From Ascocoryne sarcoides NRRL 50072 (lineage: Eukaryota > Ascomycota > Leotiomycetes > Helotiales > Gelatinodiscaceae), in assembly GCA_000328965.1 (NCBI GenBank), contig KB205945.1, positions 2,108,001-2,172,000 of the forward strand: DNA of 64,000 nucleotides, given 5' to 3'. A model generated the notes under the pieces. It was given only the letters and a program-made list of their open reading frames with translations, was not told where the DNA came from and ran no database searches. The position numbers and the translations under genes were made by a program. How positions within the stretch are numbered: position 1 is the first letter of the stretch; every line of letters begins with the position of its first letter. Of the stretch, positions 35,762 through 47,269 are shown piece by piece.

Positions 35762-35960
35762 TGTTGGATGGAATCCGACACCTGTCATATGACTTGGATC
35801 ATGTGACCGGTTGACTCACACTAAGTGATTCACTAGGGGGTTGAGGACTAGCCTCAACACTCCCTCTTTCTTTCCCTTAGCTTTTAGACCACTCTTACAT
35901 ACTCATCAATCAAGCTATCTACTACATTAGATTCCGCACCTTCGACCGTCCCGTTTGACA
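35762..35960. mobile_element. Solo LTR 3 (199 bp)
   Basis: Starts TGTTGGA and ends TTTGACA, with a 5-bp duplication TTTAC at 35757..35761 and 35961..35965. No internal region. The ends differ from the other two, so it is a separate family. Confidence 0.9.
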
Positions 35961-36167
35961 TTTACTTAAACTTTTTACTTATAATTTACTTGTTAACTAC
36001 AAACATTTACATTTAATCTCTTAATCAACTATAAAACGTTTCTAAAATAATTATATAAAAGCTCGGGTGGACTTCGGGTGTAAAATCACGATTTTAAAGG
36101 AATTAGGAGGCTTAGAAAGAGGCCCGTGTTAGTCCACCTGAGCTCGGGTGGACGTCCATACGACCTG

Positions 36168-37024
36168 CCACAGCAACATACAAAGCCATTGCTCCACATC
36201 ACGTGATATGCCACTACCAAGTTTAATCGCGGTCAGTCTAGCTATATGATAGCATGGCGGGCTCCTCTTTGTATATTCCTTTGACTTATACTTCGCATGA
36301 GTTTTATCAACCTACAAAAAGTTCCACCTCGAATCCGACCCCTCGTTCAACGCTCCCCTATCCACCGCCTCTACCTCTCGCTCCCTCAATTTCTCTATCT
36401 CTTATTTTCTTTTACGATTTAACTTGTGTATATCATTTCTTATCTGATTCTCTCTTCTACTACTCTACTGCTTTAATATGATCTTACTATACGCAGTCAA
36501 CATTAGTAGCATTCCTCGCTGACCAAGCAATTGACACGTGCATACGTTATGAACGCATAGTCACATGACAGTTTTGTCTACTAAGACTTGATTAAAAAAA
36601 CATGGGTAAAAATAGAGTGTGTTGACTGAGATTGAGATTTTCCCCTTCTGGAGGAACAAATTTTATAGGTTAGTCAAAGGCGGTTTATTAGTCTTAGGAA
36701 TTGAGTCGTGGAAATATTGAAAGTGTTTGGTTTAACGACAATTACAAGTTCCTACATCTACTCTCCAGCTTGCATTCGAGTGTTAAGGATGGAAACACTT
36801 GTTATTGAAAGCTTAAGTGTATGAGGTAGCCAGTCTTGGTAGTAGATAAACATGAAGAATTTGACTTTCTAACTGAGCCGAAGTATCTTTCATAGAACAA
36901 AATGCGCGGATGAGTGAGAAAAGACTGTAAGAAACAGTAAAAATTACTGCCTTCTTAATCTACTTTACGTCCTAACACAGCAAGCTAATAGCAGATTTGT
37001 CAGTTGAAACATTCTTAAAACAGG
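36168..37024. other. Intergenic between transposon nest and AROM 3' end
   Basis: 857 bp, no recognised gene. A Pro/Ser-rich open frame at 36254-36481 looks like chance. Confidence 0.45.
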
Positions 37025-40000
37025 TTAAGAAAACCGTACCTTGGCATCTTCATAACTTGGGACAATACCAGTCCAGAGTTCAAACTGAAAGGGTCAGCCA
37101 TGTTCCTGCCCAGACGACTATTGCGCTTTTTTACTCACCTGCTTAACACCCTGCATAATTAAAGCTTCTGACCCTGGGACAACGACCCAGCCGAAATCCT
37201 TAGCCATCTGCATCAATTGGGTTACGGCAGGTTTGTACGCCATATCAAGTAGCACACGAGTGACCTTTTTTTCTTTCGCTGCCTCAAGCTCAACATCTCT
37301 CTGTGCCGCCCGTTCAAAAATACCATTGAGGATCTCCACAACATGGAAATCGTAGGGATAATCTCCTGGAATTGTTCCGACTGTCACAGTCGGAGGGCTT
37401 TTGAGATCTTGAAGGTTAGATAACAGGCGTAAGTCGTAATCAGTGGCAAAGTTGGACTTGAGGTTGAGGGCTTGATTCCTGTCACTAGGCCGGGCTAGCA
37501 GATAAATGGGGGAATATCCCATGGTGTGAAGGGCATACACAGCTGCGCGCGCAGTTCCCCCTGCGCCCACAATGAGGGCAGATGACGCAGTGGTTGAGCT
37601 ATTAGCACGTTGGAGACTTGTCATGATTCCCTGCCAATCAGTATTGTGCCCAACTAGCTGGATTTGGCCTGGGGATGAAGGAACTGGGACGATGGTATTG
37701 ACCGCCCCAATTATAGCTGCATCTGGGGCTACCCGATCAATTATGCTTAGGACATTTTGCTTGAGCGGGATCGTCACCGACGCACCACCGAAATCGGGGG
37801 AGCGAATAATGGACACCATGTCCTGGATCTGATCTGTCTCTAGTGCTTCATAATGATGATGTAGGCCCACTTCTGCGAATAGCGTATTGTGCAGAGCTGG
37901 GGACCGCGAGTGAGCGATAGGTTTCCCGAATAATAAGAAGCGCTTCGAAGGTATTAGCCACAAGGCGCATCGAACAGTTGAAATCTCCCGAGCCGATAGT
38001 TGACCTGGAGCGGTATGACTAGGTAGTAGTGGATGGGATACCGGGGTTAGAAATCGGTTTAAGACTCGGCTCATTCGGCCATTTTCACCCATGTTAATAG
38101 CAATAAGAGGGATCTCGGGATGTGCCTGTTCGGCCTGTTGTTGAAACTGTCTTAAGGAGAGATTATCGTCGAACCCTTTCGCCACCCCGACCAACTTAAT
38201 TACATCGCCGTACTGCAGAGCTTTGTTGTAGTATAAGAGCCAGGATCCGTTGGACCACGAAAGCCTTCGCGCCGGGTCATGGTACGAGGCAATGATATTT
38301 GACTGGCCCTTGGCTGCCGTGATTGTATCTAGTATGTCGTCGGAGAATACTATCTCGAGATCTATAAACTCACACCCAATACGTAGGGCAAGGAGGTAGA
38401 GGTTCAGTGCGTCTTGAGACGCATTGTCGGGGAATCTGCCGCCCTGGCCGATGGTGCGGATGGTGAAGATGAGCGGGAGCGATGTCTGGGTGCGAAGGTA
38501 CGAAACTTGTCTCTTCACAAACTCGACCGATGGCACTCCAGACACATCTGTTGCGGGATCATGTAGAAGGTCCACACGTAGTTCTATAGCATCTACGCCG
38601 CAGGTGATCTGGCTGGAGATTGTCGAGGGTTTGGCTAAGCATAGATCGGGAAGAGATAAGCAAACAAAGGAAGACCAATCTTTGGTCTTGAGTGCGGCTA
38701 AAGGCTCCGATTTGCCCATCCAGAATTTTAGAAATTGCACAAATACGGGTGGAGGTGTATCTGGAGGTGAATCTGGATTTTGAGTGACCTTCTCGTTGTA
38801 GTATTCGGCAGTGCTACATTGATCAAACCACTGTTTGCGCCGCAACCAGACGTTCCTTGTATCCTCTCCATATGCTGGCCGCTTGGTATCAATAGAGAGA
38901 TATTCTATCAATTGCGACAGGTCGCGAGACACGTGCACCACGAGGCCATGCCTCTTGCGGCTATATTCCTGCAACAACTGCCGGGCCTCTGGAGTTTCGA
39001 CGATGCCGCCACCGCAGGATAAGACGTAGCCCGTGGATTTATCTGTTAGGGCGTGCTCCAGGACCTGGAGCTCGAGGAGACGGAATCGTGGCCAGCCATG
39101 AATACGCACGAGCTCGGGGATGGTATTGTTGTTTGTCTTTTCCAGCTCATCGTCGAGGTCGATACAGGGTTGTCGGAGGAGGCTGGCAATCCATTTCCCC
39201 ACCGTGGTTTTCCCCGCACCCCGCATTCCAATAACCACGATGGAAGGCGACTTGGTATCTATTTTAGCTCCCGGAGTATCCGGTGCTTCCCGGCCCGCCA
39301 ACCGAGCCTGGAGTTGCCGGGACATAACATCCCACCAACCGGGCCAGGTCTTATTAACACACTTCTTCTCCAAGATCACCACAGACTGTTTTGTTTGCAA
39401 ACCTAGCGCCAGCACGCTGAAGCTGAACGCGACTCGATGGTCGTTGCGGGGGAAAATCCGTATCTCTCCCTTTTTCTCTTCCCCTTCCCCCACCGCTGAT
39501 GTTCGCCAGGCAGTACCACCTCGCCCATCGATTTCCAGTCCATCGTCGTACTCACGGCATGTTACCCCAAACTTGCCCAGCTCTATAATCATTGCTTCGA
39601 TACGGTTGCACTCCTTCACGCGTTGATTCGCAATGCCGGAGATGCGAGTGGTCCCGTGGGCCACGGCGGCGACCACGGAAGCCGTTAAGAAGGCGTCCGT
39701 CATAGGCTCCATGTCAATATGAGCTAGAGCCCTTAGTTGTCTATTCAATGGCCCAGTGACGGTCGTCGAACTAGGTGTTTGCACTACTTGACATCCCATA
39801 GGGCCCAGCACATCGACTGCGAATCGCGCGTCGCCCTGTAGTGATTGAGAACCAATGTTGGGTATCGTACAAGTGGTACCGGTAAGAGCTGCAATCGCCA
39901 GCGGATATGTCGCCGAGCTCGCATCACTCTCTACGATATATTCGGCTGGATTTTCGTGCGGGCTGGGCACAATCTTATATGTCTGTGCTCCAGTATCTGA

Positions 40001-41927
40001 GACCGTGACGCCGATATGGAAAGCGCGCATCATAGCGATAGTCATAGTGATATAAGACTGAGAGATCGCTTTTCCTCCTGTCAAGGTCAGAGTCACTGGC
40101 TTTTGGGTGAATGGCGCACACATGAGGAGCGAGGACACATACTGCGACGAAGTGGTGGCGGCGAGGGAGATAGAACCACCGGTGAGACCTAACTCGCCGG
40201 CGTGAATTTTCAATGGTAAACAGCCCAGAGACCCTTCATAGGTGATACATGCACCGTTGGCCTGGAGAGCATCAACTAGGTCTCGAATAGGCCGCTGCTT
40301 CATTCGCGAATCACCCGTCAGAATCGTATACTTGGCGTCTGCCGTGGGCTTCGCAAGTGTAGCAACTGTTGTTAAGAACCGGGCCGCGGTCCCAGCATTG
40401 CTAATATAGAGCGGCTCAGTACATGCCTCCACCCTTCCGCCATTACCCCGAACAACAAGAACCTGGCCGGACTCCTCCCATTCAAAAGTAGCCGCCTTGA
40501 GCTTCCCTAGAGCATTGATCATAACCTCTGTGTCCTGAGCGTAGAGGAGGTTGCGTATCCGACAAGTACCTGATCCAAGCGCAGCTAGGATCAAAGCCCG
40601 GTTGGACATACTTTTAGACCCCGGTGGTACGCAAGTTACTTTCAGCTGAGCAGGAATGCCAGAGAAGATTTCAATAGCAGGAGCCAAGATGACACGAATG
40701 GCTTCATCTGGGACAACACTCGCTTTCGCCTCATGAGTGTGACCAATATCCCTCAGCAAGACCACCTTCTTCCATGACCCTGCGTTCTTCTTGTCCGTCG
40801 ACATGACATCCATAATCCTATCTACAGAGCATGGTTTGCTTGCCGACCTCTTTAGAAGGCGTCGATCGGTTAAGGATGTTGGTAAACCGTATTGTGCCAG
40901 CAATTTCGTAATGCGGGTTATAGCGACCTCATCTTCTAACGCACCTAGGTACCGAGATAATTCTGCTTCCTTAATCATTCCGATGGCTACGCACTCGCCA
41001 TGGAGGATCTGCGGGGTCAGAAGACCTTCAATTGCATGGCCGATGGTGTGTCCCCAATTTAAGGTCATTCGAAGGCCTTCCTCCCTTTCGTCCGCCGACA
41101 CAACCTGCGCCTTATATCGTGTTGAAGCGAGGATTCGCTCCTTTAGGACTTTGTAGACGCCCGCAAAACGTGGTTGCTCCTTGGTGTGGGCAGAGCCAAA
41201 GGCAAACACAAGCCGTTCTGCACTGGACTCGAGGGCCGCAAATTCTTTAGCGCTGGAAATAGCAGCTGTCTATCTCGCTTAATTAGTAAAGACTCTATAT
41301 GTATCGGTAGTTTTTATCTCTCACTTTAATGACCTCTGACATACCATTAACCAGCTCACGCTCTGGCAATGTATTCAGAAAATTGAAATCGATGTAAATT
41401 CTTTTAGGTGACCAGAAAGCACCAACTAGGTTCTTCCCTCGAGGAGTGTCGATCGCGGTCTTCCCGCCAATGGATGCGTCCACCATGGCCAGCAGACTCG
41501 TGGGCACCTGCACAATGCGAATACCACGCATATAGGTAGCAGCTATAAAGCCAGCAAGATCCCCAATGACTCCACCACCTAAGGCAATGAGTACAGTGTC
41601 CCGATTGCATGGTGGATTTTGTCTGAGCATCCAATCTTCGATGTCAGCCTTCTGTTGTCGACATTTGGATCCTTCACCGGGCGATATCTGAAGTGATAAC
41701 AGACGTATAGGAGGGCTCAACTCTGCCGCTATTTTACGAAAAGCGACCTCGAATGTCGGAAGATATTGCGGTCCGACATTGGTGTCTGTGAGGACGACGT
41801 ATGTCGTGGAAGGACAAACGGCTAGTAGATCGTGTGGAACGTATTCAGTCCATAAACCAAAATCAGCAACGATGCTTTCGTGGCCGAGCACACTGATCTT
41901 GACTTTGCCCATTTTGTCTATATTCAT
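37025..41927 (-). CDS. ARO1: Pentafunctional AROM protein (shikimate steps 2-6), cluster copy
   Basis: Carries out five consecutive steps from DAHP to EPSP. Exons 41325..41927, 37139..41269 and 37025..37084 give 1597 aa, the normal AROM size. Domains in order: dehydroquinate synthase (to about 390; GGGVIGDLAGF and the GHTIGH zinc ligands), EPSP synthase (about 395-860; PGSKSMSNRAL and DMEPMTDAF), shikimate kinase (about 875-1060; P-loop GMRGAGKTTVG), type I dehydroquinase (about 1070-1290; ASYHDP and the Schiff-base Lys in VIKLVGVA) and shikimate dehydrogenase (about 1300-1597; AHSRSP, NTDWQG). All key residues I can identify are kept. In EPSP synthase the first Gly of the GNAGT loop is Ser. 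The last exon (FELWTGIVPSYEDAK) follows a GTGAGT donor; its stop at 37025 could be replaced by a further splice. Confidence 0.95.
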
Positions 41928-42682
41928 CCGGGGCAGCCAGCTGAGAGGAGGACGAGGGGGGTTTGTAATTGAGGCGAGAGACTGGTGTACTAAAGAGTGG
42001 CTATGAAGAGATTTTTCCTGAAATACGCATCCTAAATTTCCAAGAAAGATAAGTCAACGGGCTCACTAAAGAAAATTCAATATTCGAAATTCAAAACCGA
42101 GAGAAATCAGCCGATGAAACAGTTCGATACCGTATAGGAGGCTTCAGAGGCATGTCCATCCAACCCATTCGGCAGGACCAATTCAATACCTCGAGATTAG
42201 AATCAATGCTAGACTTCCATGACCAAAACACCGTTGGATGCATGGCGTGAGTATTTGGACCAGAGAACCAAAGCTTCGCCGATGTACTATCCTATTTCAC
42301 AATGTGTCCATGTTCTGGCTAAGGGTTGTGTAGTAGTGGGATTCTTCGGACCGAAAGGATAGACGGCGATGATGGCCATGATGCACGTCCAGCAACTCCG
42401 AACCCCACCGCGACCCCCTACCACGTCCTCCAGTCAATTTGGACAATCGGATTCAGCAGCCCATGGGTTGCTGAAACGGACTTGCTTGTCGAGATAGGTA
42501 AATTATTTTTGAAGGCTTCAAGCTCTTGGTACTAAATATTAGACTCTGCTTTTCTTTGCGAACAACTTAATACTACTACCACTCCATCATTATCTTGGTT
42601 CTTGCGTACACATTCAGTTGATACCGATCATCAGTTGTGATAATAACTTAATTGTGTTTTTAATTCCATCCCAAAATTCGCA
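41928..42682. promoter_or_regulatory. Divergent promoter, AROM / adenylate-forming ligase
   Basis: 755 bp between two divergent starts. It contains the inverted repeat TTCGG-A-CCGAA at 42345..42355, a CGG/CCG pair of the sort bound by Zn2Cys6 dimers, though spacing preferences vary. A short frame of 32 codons begins at 42151 and is probably not a gene. Confidence 0.5.
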
Positions 42683-44406
42683 ATGGTATTCACCTCCCGA
42701 CTTCCTGTTCCGCCACGGCCGAACAGCGATACGTTCAACTATATCTTCCATCAAGGCCGACGAGTATATTCCAAGGATCGAGTACTATTCCGAGTTGATG
42801 GTAGCGACGAAACTTTGACTCTTGGGGAGCTAGAGGCAAAGAGTAGGCAACTTGCTCAAGCACTTCGATCTAGGTACGATATCCAGCCAAACGACGCCGT
42901 TTCGATTATGGCCAGAGATAGAGTATGTAAAGTGTAATTTTTGATTTATCCTCAGAAGCATCATCTCCAAGTGTGTGATATATTTATCAAAGGTATACTA
43001 ATATTTAACAGATTCAATACCCCATTGCTTATTATGGGGCGCTAGCCGCCGGTGCTACTGTAGCTTTAATTCCTGTCCAGAAGGAAATGAGCGAGAAAGA
43101 TGTAGCTGCTCGTGTCAAACAGTCCAAGTCAAAGGTGTTGATCACCGACTCGACAATGTTGACGTTGGCCGAGTTTGCGTCAGCTCTGATCGGATGTGTT
43201 CCCCTTATCACGATGGATGCAAATCCTACCAATGACAAGAAATGGCCTACCCTCGACGAACTGCTTGAAGGAAAAGATCCAGCAACGACTATCTTCCAGC
43301 TTGACTCGGAGCAGAAGGCTGAAGAAAATTACGCCTTCGTCAACCGAACAAGTGGCTCGACGGGAGCAATGAAATCAGTTCTCACCAGCCATGCGTATTT
43401 CATCGCCACCATGGAAGCAACCAAACGGACAGTAAACGAAAACACAGATCCCGACCATGATGTCTGGCTTTCGCCTCTCTCCCTCGGTTTCTTCATCAAC
43501 GCAAAACTGCACATGGGCCTGAACATCCTATTAGGCATCCCCGTCATTTTCATGCAAGGCCATCTGGATGAGTCCTCCGTCTCTATCATCCAAAAATACC
43601 ACATCAGCTTCGTCTTCATCACGCCTCCCCTCGCAGCCAAACTAGCTCGGGCTGATTTCAGCAAGATTGATATCAGTAGCGTGAAATGGGTGTTGACGGC
43701 TGGTGCCCCTATGCACGAAAAGTTACGAAATGCTGTCTCGCAACAGTTCGGCGGAATACCCCTCACACTGGAATGGGCTACCTCGGAGACGATGTTGCTG
43801 GCTATCCAAATCGACGGAGCTTCCAGGCAACGGGGCTCAAGCGGGACACTCGTCCCAGGGATGGAGGCACGCGTTATCGATACACAAACGGGCGAGGAGC
43901 GTGGCATTGGCGAAGAAGGCGAGATTCTTGTGCGTAACTCTCTCGCCAAGTTCTCCGGATACAAAGACAACGAGGCGGCGAATAAGGACTTTGACTCCGA
44001 GGGCTGGTTCCATACTGGAGACTTTGGGTACCTCGATGCGGGCAGTAATGTCTACATCGTAGATCGACTCAAGGAACTCCTCAAAGTCGGCGAAGGCTAT
44101 GGGTCGCACGTCTCGGCCGCGGAGATCGAGTCCGTACTCTTTGAGAACCCGCTCGTTTCGCGCGTGGTGGTAGTGGGCATCCGGAACCAGCGCACGCAGA
44201 TCGATGAGCCGACGGCGTTTGTTGAGCTCAAACCTAGCTATACGGGGAGTAGTGAGCAAGGGAAGGCAGAAATCCAAGAGTATGCTGGGAAGAAACTTGT
44301 GGGGTTGCAGCGGTTGACAGGCGGAGTTTATATCTTAGCAAGCTTCCCGACAACGGGATTCAAGATTAACCATCGCGCTCTGAGACAGATGGTTCCCGTG
44401 CACTAG
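42683..44406 (+). CDS. Adenylate-forming acyl/aryl-CoA ligase, 4CL-like
   Basis: ANL-superfamily enzyme that activates a carboxylic acid as an adenylate and usually makes a CoA thioester. Exons 42683..42922 and 43012..44406 give 544 aa. Core motifs: A3 is TSGSTGAMKS (the usual Pro-Lys-Gly is Ala-Met-Lys-Ser), WATSE in place of YGMTE, then GWFHTGDFGYLD and IVDRLKELLK with the hinge, and a C-terminal FPTTGFKINHRALR holding the candidate catalytic Lys. No peroxisomal C-terminal tripeptide is seen. Being head-to-head with AROM suggests an aromatic acid from chorismate or dehydroshikimate as substrate, which is inference. Confidence 0.9.
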
Positions 44407-45862
44407 ATGGAAAAGATCAATCTGATTAGGTATGGTGCTGTAAGCATGTTTAGGAAGAGAAACAAAGTTAGCAGATAGTGAACAAGGAAATAACGTTTTT
44501 CATTATAGATTGAATACAATATCTTTATCTCTATCCAAAATTCTCTCACATAGCAAGCGCACGTAAAACGGAAGAACTGGAGAAAACAGAATTAGGAAAG
44601 AAACAGTATACCATATCTTCAAACTGAAACCTGCTCTCGATAAATGTATCCCCAACCATATAAAACTCATTCAAACAGCCCGAGAAACCGGACTCATCAT
44701 CCGTAATCTTCAACCCTCTCTAGAAAACCTATAACTAAAATAATACTACCAAGTCGTATTGCCTTCGAGTTTTACCTTATAGGACTTGATTCCCAATCTC
44801 CTACTCAATATACAGCCCCTCTCCTAGTAAATCCCTTTGCCTGATCAAATAGGACAGGTAATTATGAAAGTTTATCGTTAACCACCTGCTACATAAGTTT
44901 AAAGTCAAATCGGATTCGTATAACTGCAAAGACTTGTGAGACAGATTTAAAACTAAGCACTGTTTCACAATTTTAACAAGTACCGTAAGGAAAGTATAGA
45001 ATTAGTATGAAGATTAATGTGACTAAATACAAATATATCAAAGGCTATAAGAGAACAACAGAAAACTTAGAAAACAAGTAAAAAACGATTAAACTTTACA
45101 CGTGACTATTTCTCGTAAACCGTGGGTAATTGTAGGAACCCAGCCCCATGGGCACTCATCCAACAGGATATTCATAAGACGCGATGAGAACCAAATAAGA
45201 CTTCAGAATTGAGCCTTCGTATCAAATAAGATAGAGATAACGTGACTCGCCCCTTGCCCTGAAGAAAAGGTTCCGAGAAAAGCCGTGATAACCGGAGTGA
45301 AAAAAAACTTCGTTGCTATGCATTACATTAGAAGGCGACCTCGTAACTTAGTGTGATGCTGCATAAGTCGAATCCTTCAGCATGCTCGTACGACTGTATG
45401 CAGCCCTTCGGACATGGCTCCTTCTCTCCTCCGAAATCCTATCGTTTGGATCGGATCTGGATGGTCGACATTATCACGGCATGCAGAAGAACACGATACC
45501 ACCACCTCGGCGATGGTGTACCTAGCTGCAGAAATCACTTGAAGTCCGTCATGTTCGGTGCTGTTGAGGCCATCGCGATCTATCGGTGGTGATGGCCACC
45601 ATGATGGCGAGAGGTAATTAACACAAGAGACTTTATAGAAGTAATCAAATAGATGGGTCTGATGCCAACAGAGTCGGCTTAAAATAATTGCCACACAACA
45701 CTAAGCACTGAATATTTCGACAGTGTCTAACACCTTTAGTTTAGTTCAGGAGAACTTTCTCAATCTGGAAGGAAAAACGAAAAAACGCTCTAACGTACGC
45801 TCCTCAAGAATACTCATGGCTGAAAGTTACTCCTTGATCTAAGTCTAACAGTTCTTCTCAGA
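44407..45862. other. Intergenic, DAHP synthase promoter
   Basis: 1.46 kb. The left two-thirds is AT-rich without genes. The right part is the DAHP synthase promoter, with CCTCCGAAA at 45428..45436, also present twice upstream of chorismate synthase. Small open frames at 45353-45694 are not credible. Confidence 0.45.
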
Positions 45863-47269
45863 ATGTCTATCCTTGTGGGCGCTGCCCCTCAGCTCAAGCT
45901 TATGGATCCTTTGATTCTTCCTCCCAACTTCAGCGACGCTCCTAAACAAAGCAAGCCGAGCAAGTCTATAGGCAATTGGACCCCTCAGTCATGGCTGTCA
46001 AAACCCATCAACGCCCAGACAGTTGTGTACGAGGATCCGAAAGCACTTTTAGAAATTTGCAAAACCATTTCCTCACTCCCACCACTGGTCAGCCCGATCA
46101 AAATCGAGGTTGCGAGAAGCCAGTTCCGTGCCGCGGCTCTGCGCAAGGCCTTTATCATACAAGGTGGTGATTGTGCTGAGAGCTTCCTTGATGTCCAACT
46201 TGATCTCGTCAAGCGGAAGATACAGTTACTGCAGCAGCAGAGCGAGATCTTGAGTGACGGACTGAATCTTCCTATTGTCAAAGTTGGCCGAATTGCTGGA
46301 CAATATTCGAAGCCACGTTCATCTCCGTTTGAGCTCTTGCCCAATGGTACCAAAGTTCACGCCTTTCGGGGACACAATATTAACGGCCCGGGAATCCATG
46401 AGCGTCTTCCTGACCCCCAGCGTTTGCTGCGAGGATACCTCTACTCTAGAGCCACCCTAGATTTGATAAAGCGCTGTCAGTCGTCAATGGCTTCAACATC
46501 TTTAGCATCCACTCAGTCTGAGCCAGCAACGATTCCCCCATCCGCCAATCTTTCTCCTCACCAACCCTACCCATCTATGTCCATAAACTTCAATGAGGAC
46601 GGTAATGGTGCCATCTTCACTTCTCATGAAGCGCTGCACCTACCACTCGAAACCTCAATGACGCATAACAACTATAACACCTCGGCGGCTTTTGTTTGGG
46701 TTGGAGAACGAACCCGCCAGTTGAACGGCGCTCATCTGGAATACATTCGAGGACTTCGGAATCCTATCGGTATCAAGATCGGATCTGGGATGACTGCGCC
46801 CGAGCTCGTGAAAATACTTGATGTAATCTGTCCAGATCCTAAGAATAACGACTATGTTGGGTCTGTCACTATTATTACCCGACTTGGGGTGGATAACGTC
46901 GACCGAGTGCTACCAGCTCTGATCAAAGCCGTTAAGGAGTCCGGGCACCAACCTGTCTGGATGTGTGACCCGTGTCACGGAAACACGCAGGTCGTGTCTG
47001 ACATCAAGACGCGTTGCGTAGATAGGATCCTGGAGGAACTGCTTCGCACATATACTGTCCATCATTGCAATGGCTCGTTCTTAGGAGGGCTACACCTAGA
47101 ACAGACGGGTGAGGTGGTGACAGAATGTCTCGATCAGTCCATCATTGGTCCTAGCGATGCCCATGATGTGCTAAAAGGTAACTATCGCAGTTTGTGTGAT
47201 CCACGATTGTCTAATGACCAGGCATTGAATCTTGTGAGCAAATTTGTGGAGTATGTTCGGAAGGGTTGA
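45863..47269 (+). CDS. Class II (plant-type) DAHP synthase, cluster copy
   Basis: Condenses phosphoenolpyruvate and erythrose 4-phosphate to DAHP, the first shikimate step. Single exon, 468 aa, full length. Class II motifs: NWTPQSW near the N-terminus, QGGDCAESF with the metal-binding Cys, VKVGRIAGQYSKPRS, FRGHNINGP, GERTRQLNGAH, WMCDPCHGNT (Met of the usual MHGNT is Cys), GGLHLEQTGEVVTEC and CDPRLSNDQAL with the metal-binding Asp. Yeast-type Aro3/Aro4 enzymes are class I, so this enzyme may escape ordinary Phe/Tyr feedback. That is inference. It lies downstream of the ligase on the same strand. Confidence 0.95.
   Translation: MSILVGAAPQLKLMDPLILPPNFSDAPKQSKPSKSIGNWTPQSWLSKPINAQTVVYEDPKALLEICKTISSLPPLVSPIKIEVARSQFRAAALRKAFIIQGGDCAESFLDVQLDLVKRKIQLLQQQSEILSDGLNLPIVKVGRIAGQYSKPRSSPFELLPNGTKVHAFRGHNINGPGIHERLPDPQRLLRGYLYSRATLDLIKRCQSSMASTSLASTQSEPATIPPSANLSPHQPYPSMSINFNEDGNGAIFTSHEALHLPLETSMTHNNYNTSAAFVWVGERTRQLNGAHLEYIRGLRNPIGIKIGSGMTAPELVKILDVICPDPKNNDYVGSVTIITRLGVDNVDRVLPALIKAVKESGHQPVWMCDPCHGNTQVVSDIKTRCVDRILEELLRTYTVHHCNGSFLGGLHLEQTGEVVTECLDQSIIGPSDAHDVLKGNYRSLCDPRLSNDQALNLVSKFVEYVRKG

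Larger units (their letters stand above)
34705..36167. mobile_element. TIR element carrying three nested solo LTRs
   Basis: The two ends are inverted repeats of 36 bp: 34705..34740 and, reversed, 36132..36167, identical at 33 positions and differing by three transitions. Each end contains a palindrome around GTCCACCCGAGCTC. No transposase is present. Subtracting the three LTR insertions and their duplicated sites (854 bp) leaves about 609 bp, a MITE-like non-autonomous size. No clear target-site duplication flanks it. The interior outside the LTRs is extremely AT-rich. Confidence 0.8.

Noticed and set aside
40405..40440. Classic glyphosate-resistance change in EPSP synthase
   Set aside because: The residue equivalent to E. 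coli Gly96 and the following Thr are unchanged; only the earlier Gly93-equivalent is altered.
37572..41250. Many open frames opposite AROM
   Set aside because: They are shadows of the long AROM coding region; none has a recognisable family or its own promoter.
37025..47269. Quinate-utilisation (qut/qa) cluster
   Set aside because: No quinate dehydrogenase, dehydroshikimate dehydratase, separate type II dehydroquinase or AROM-derived QutA/QutR regulators are present; the AROM here is a full five-domain enzyme.
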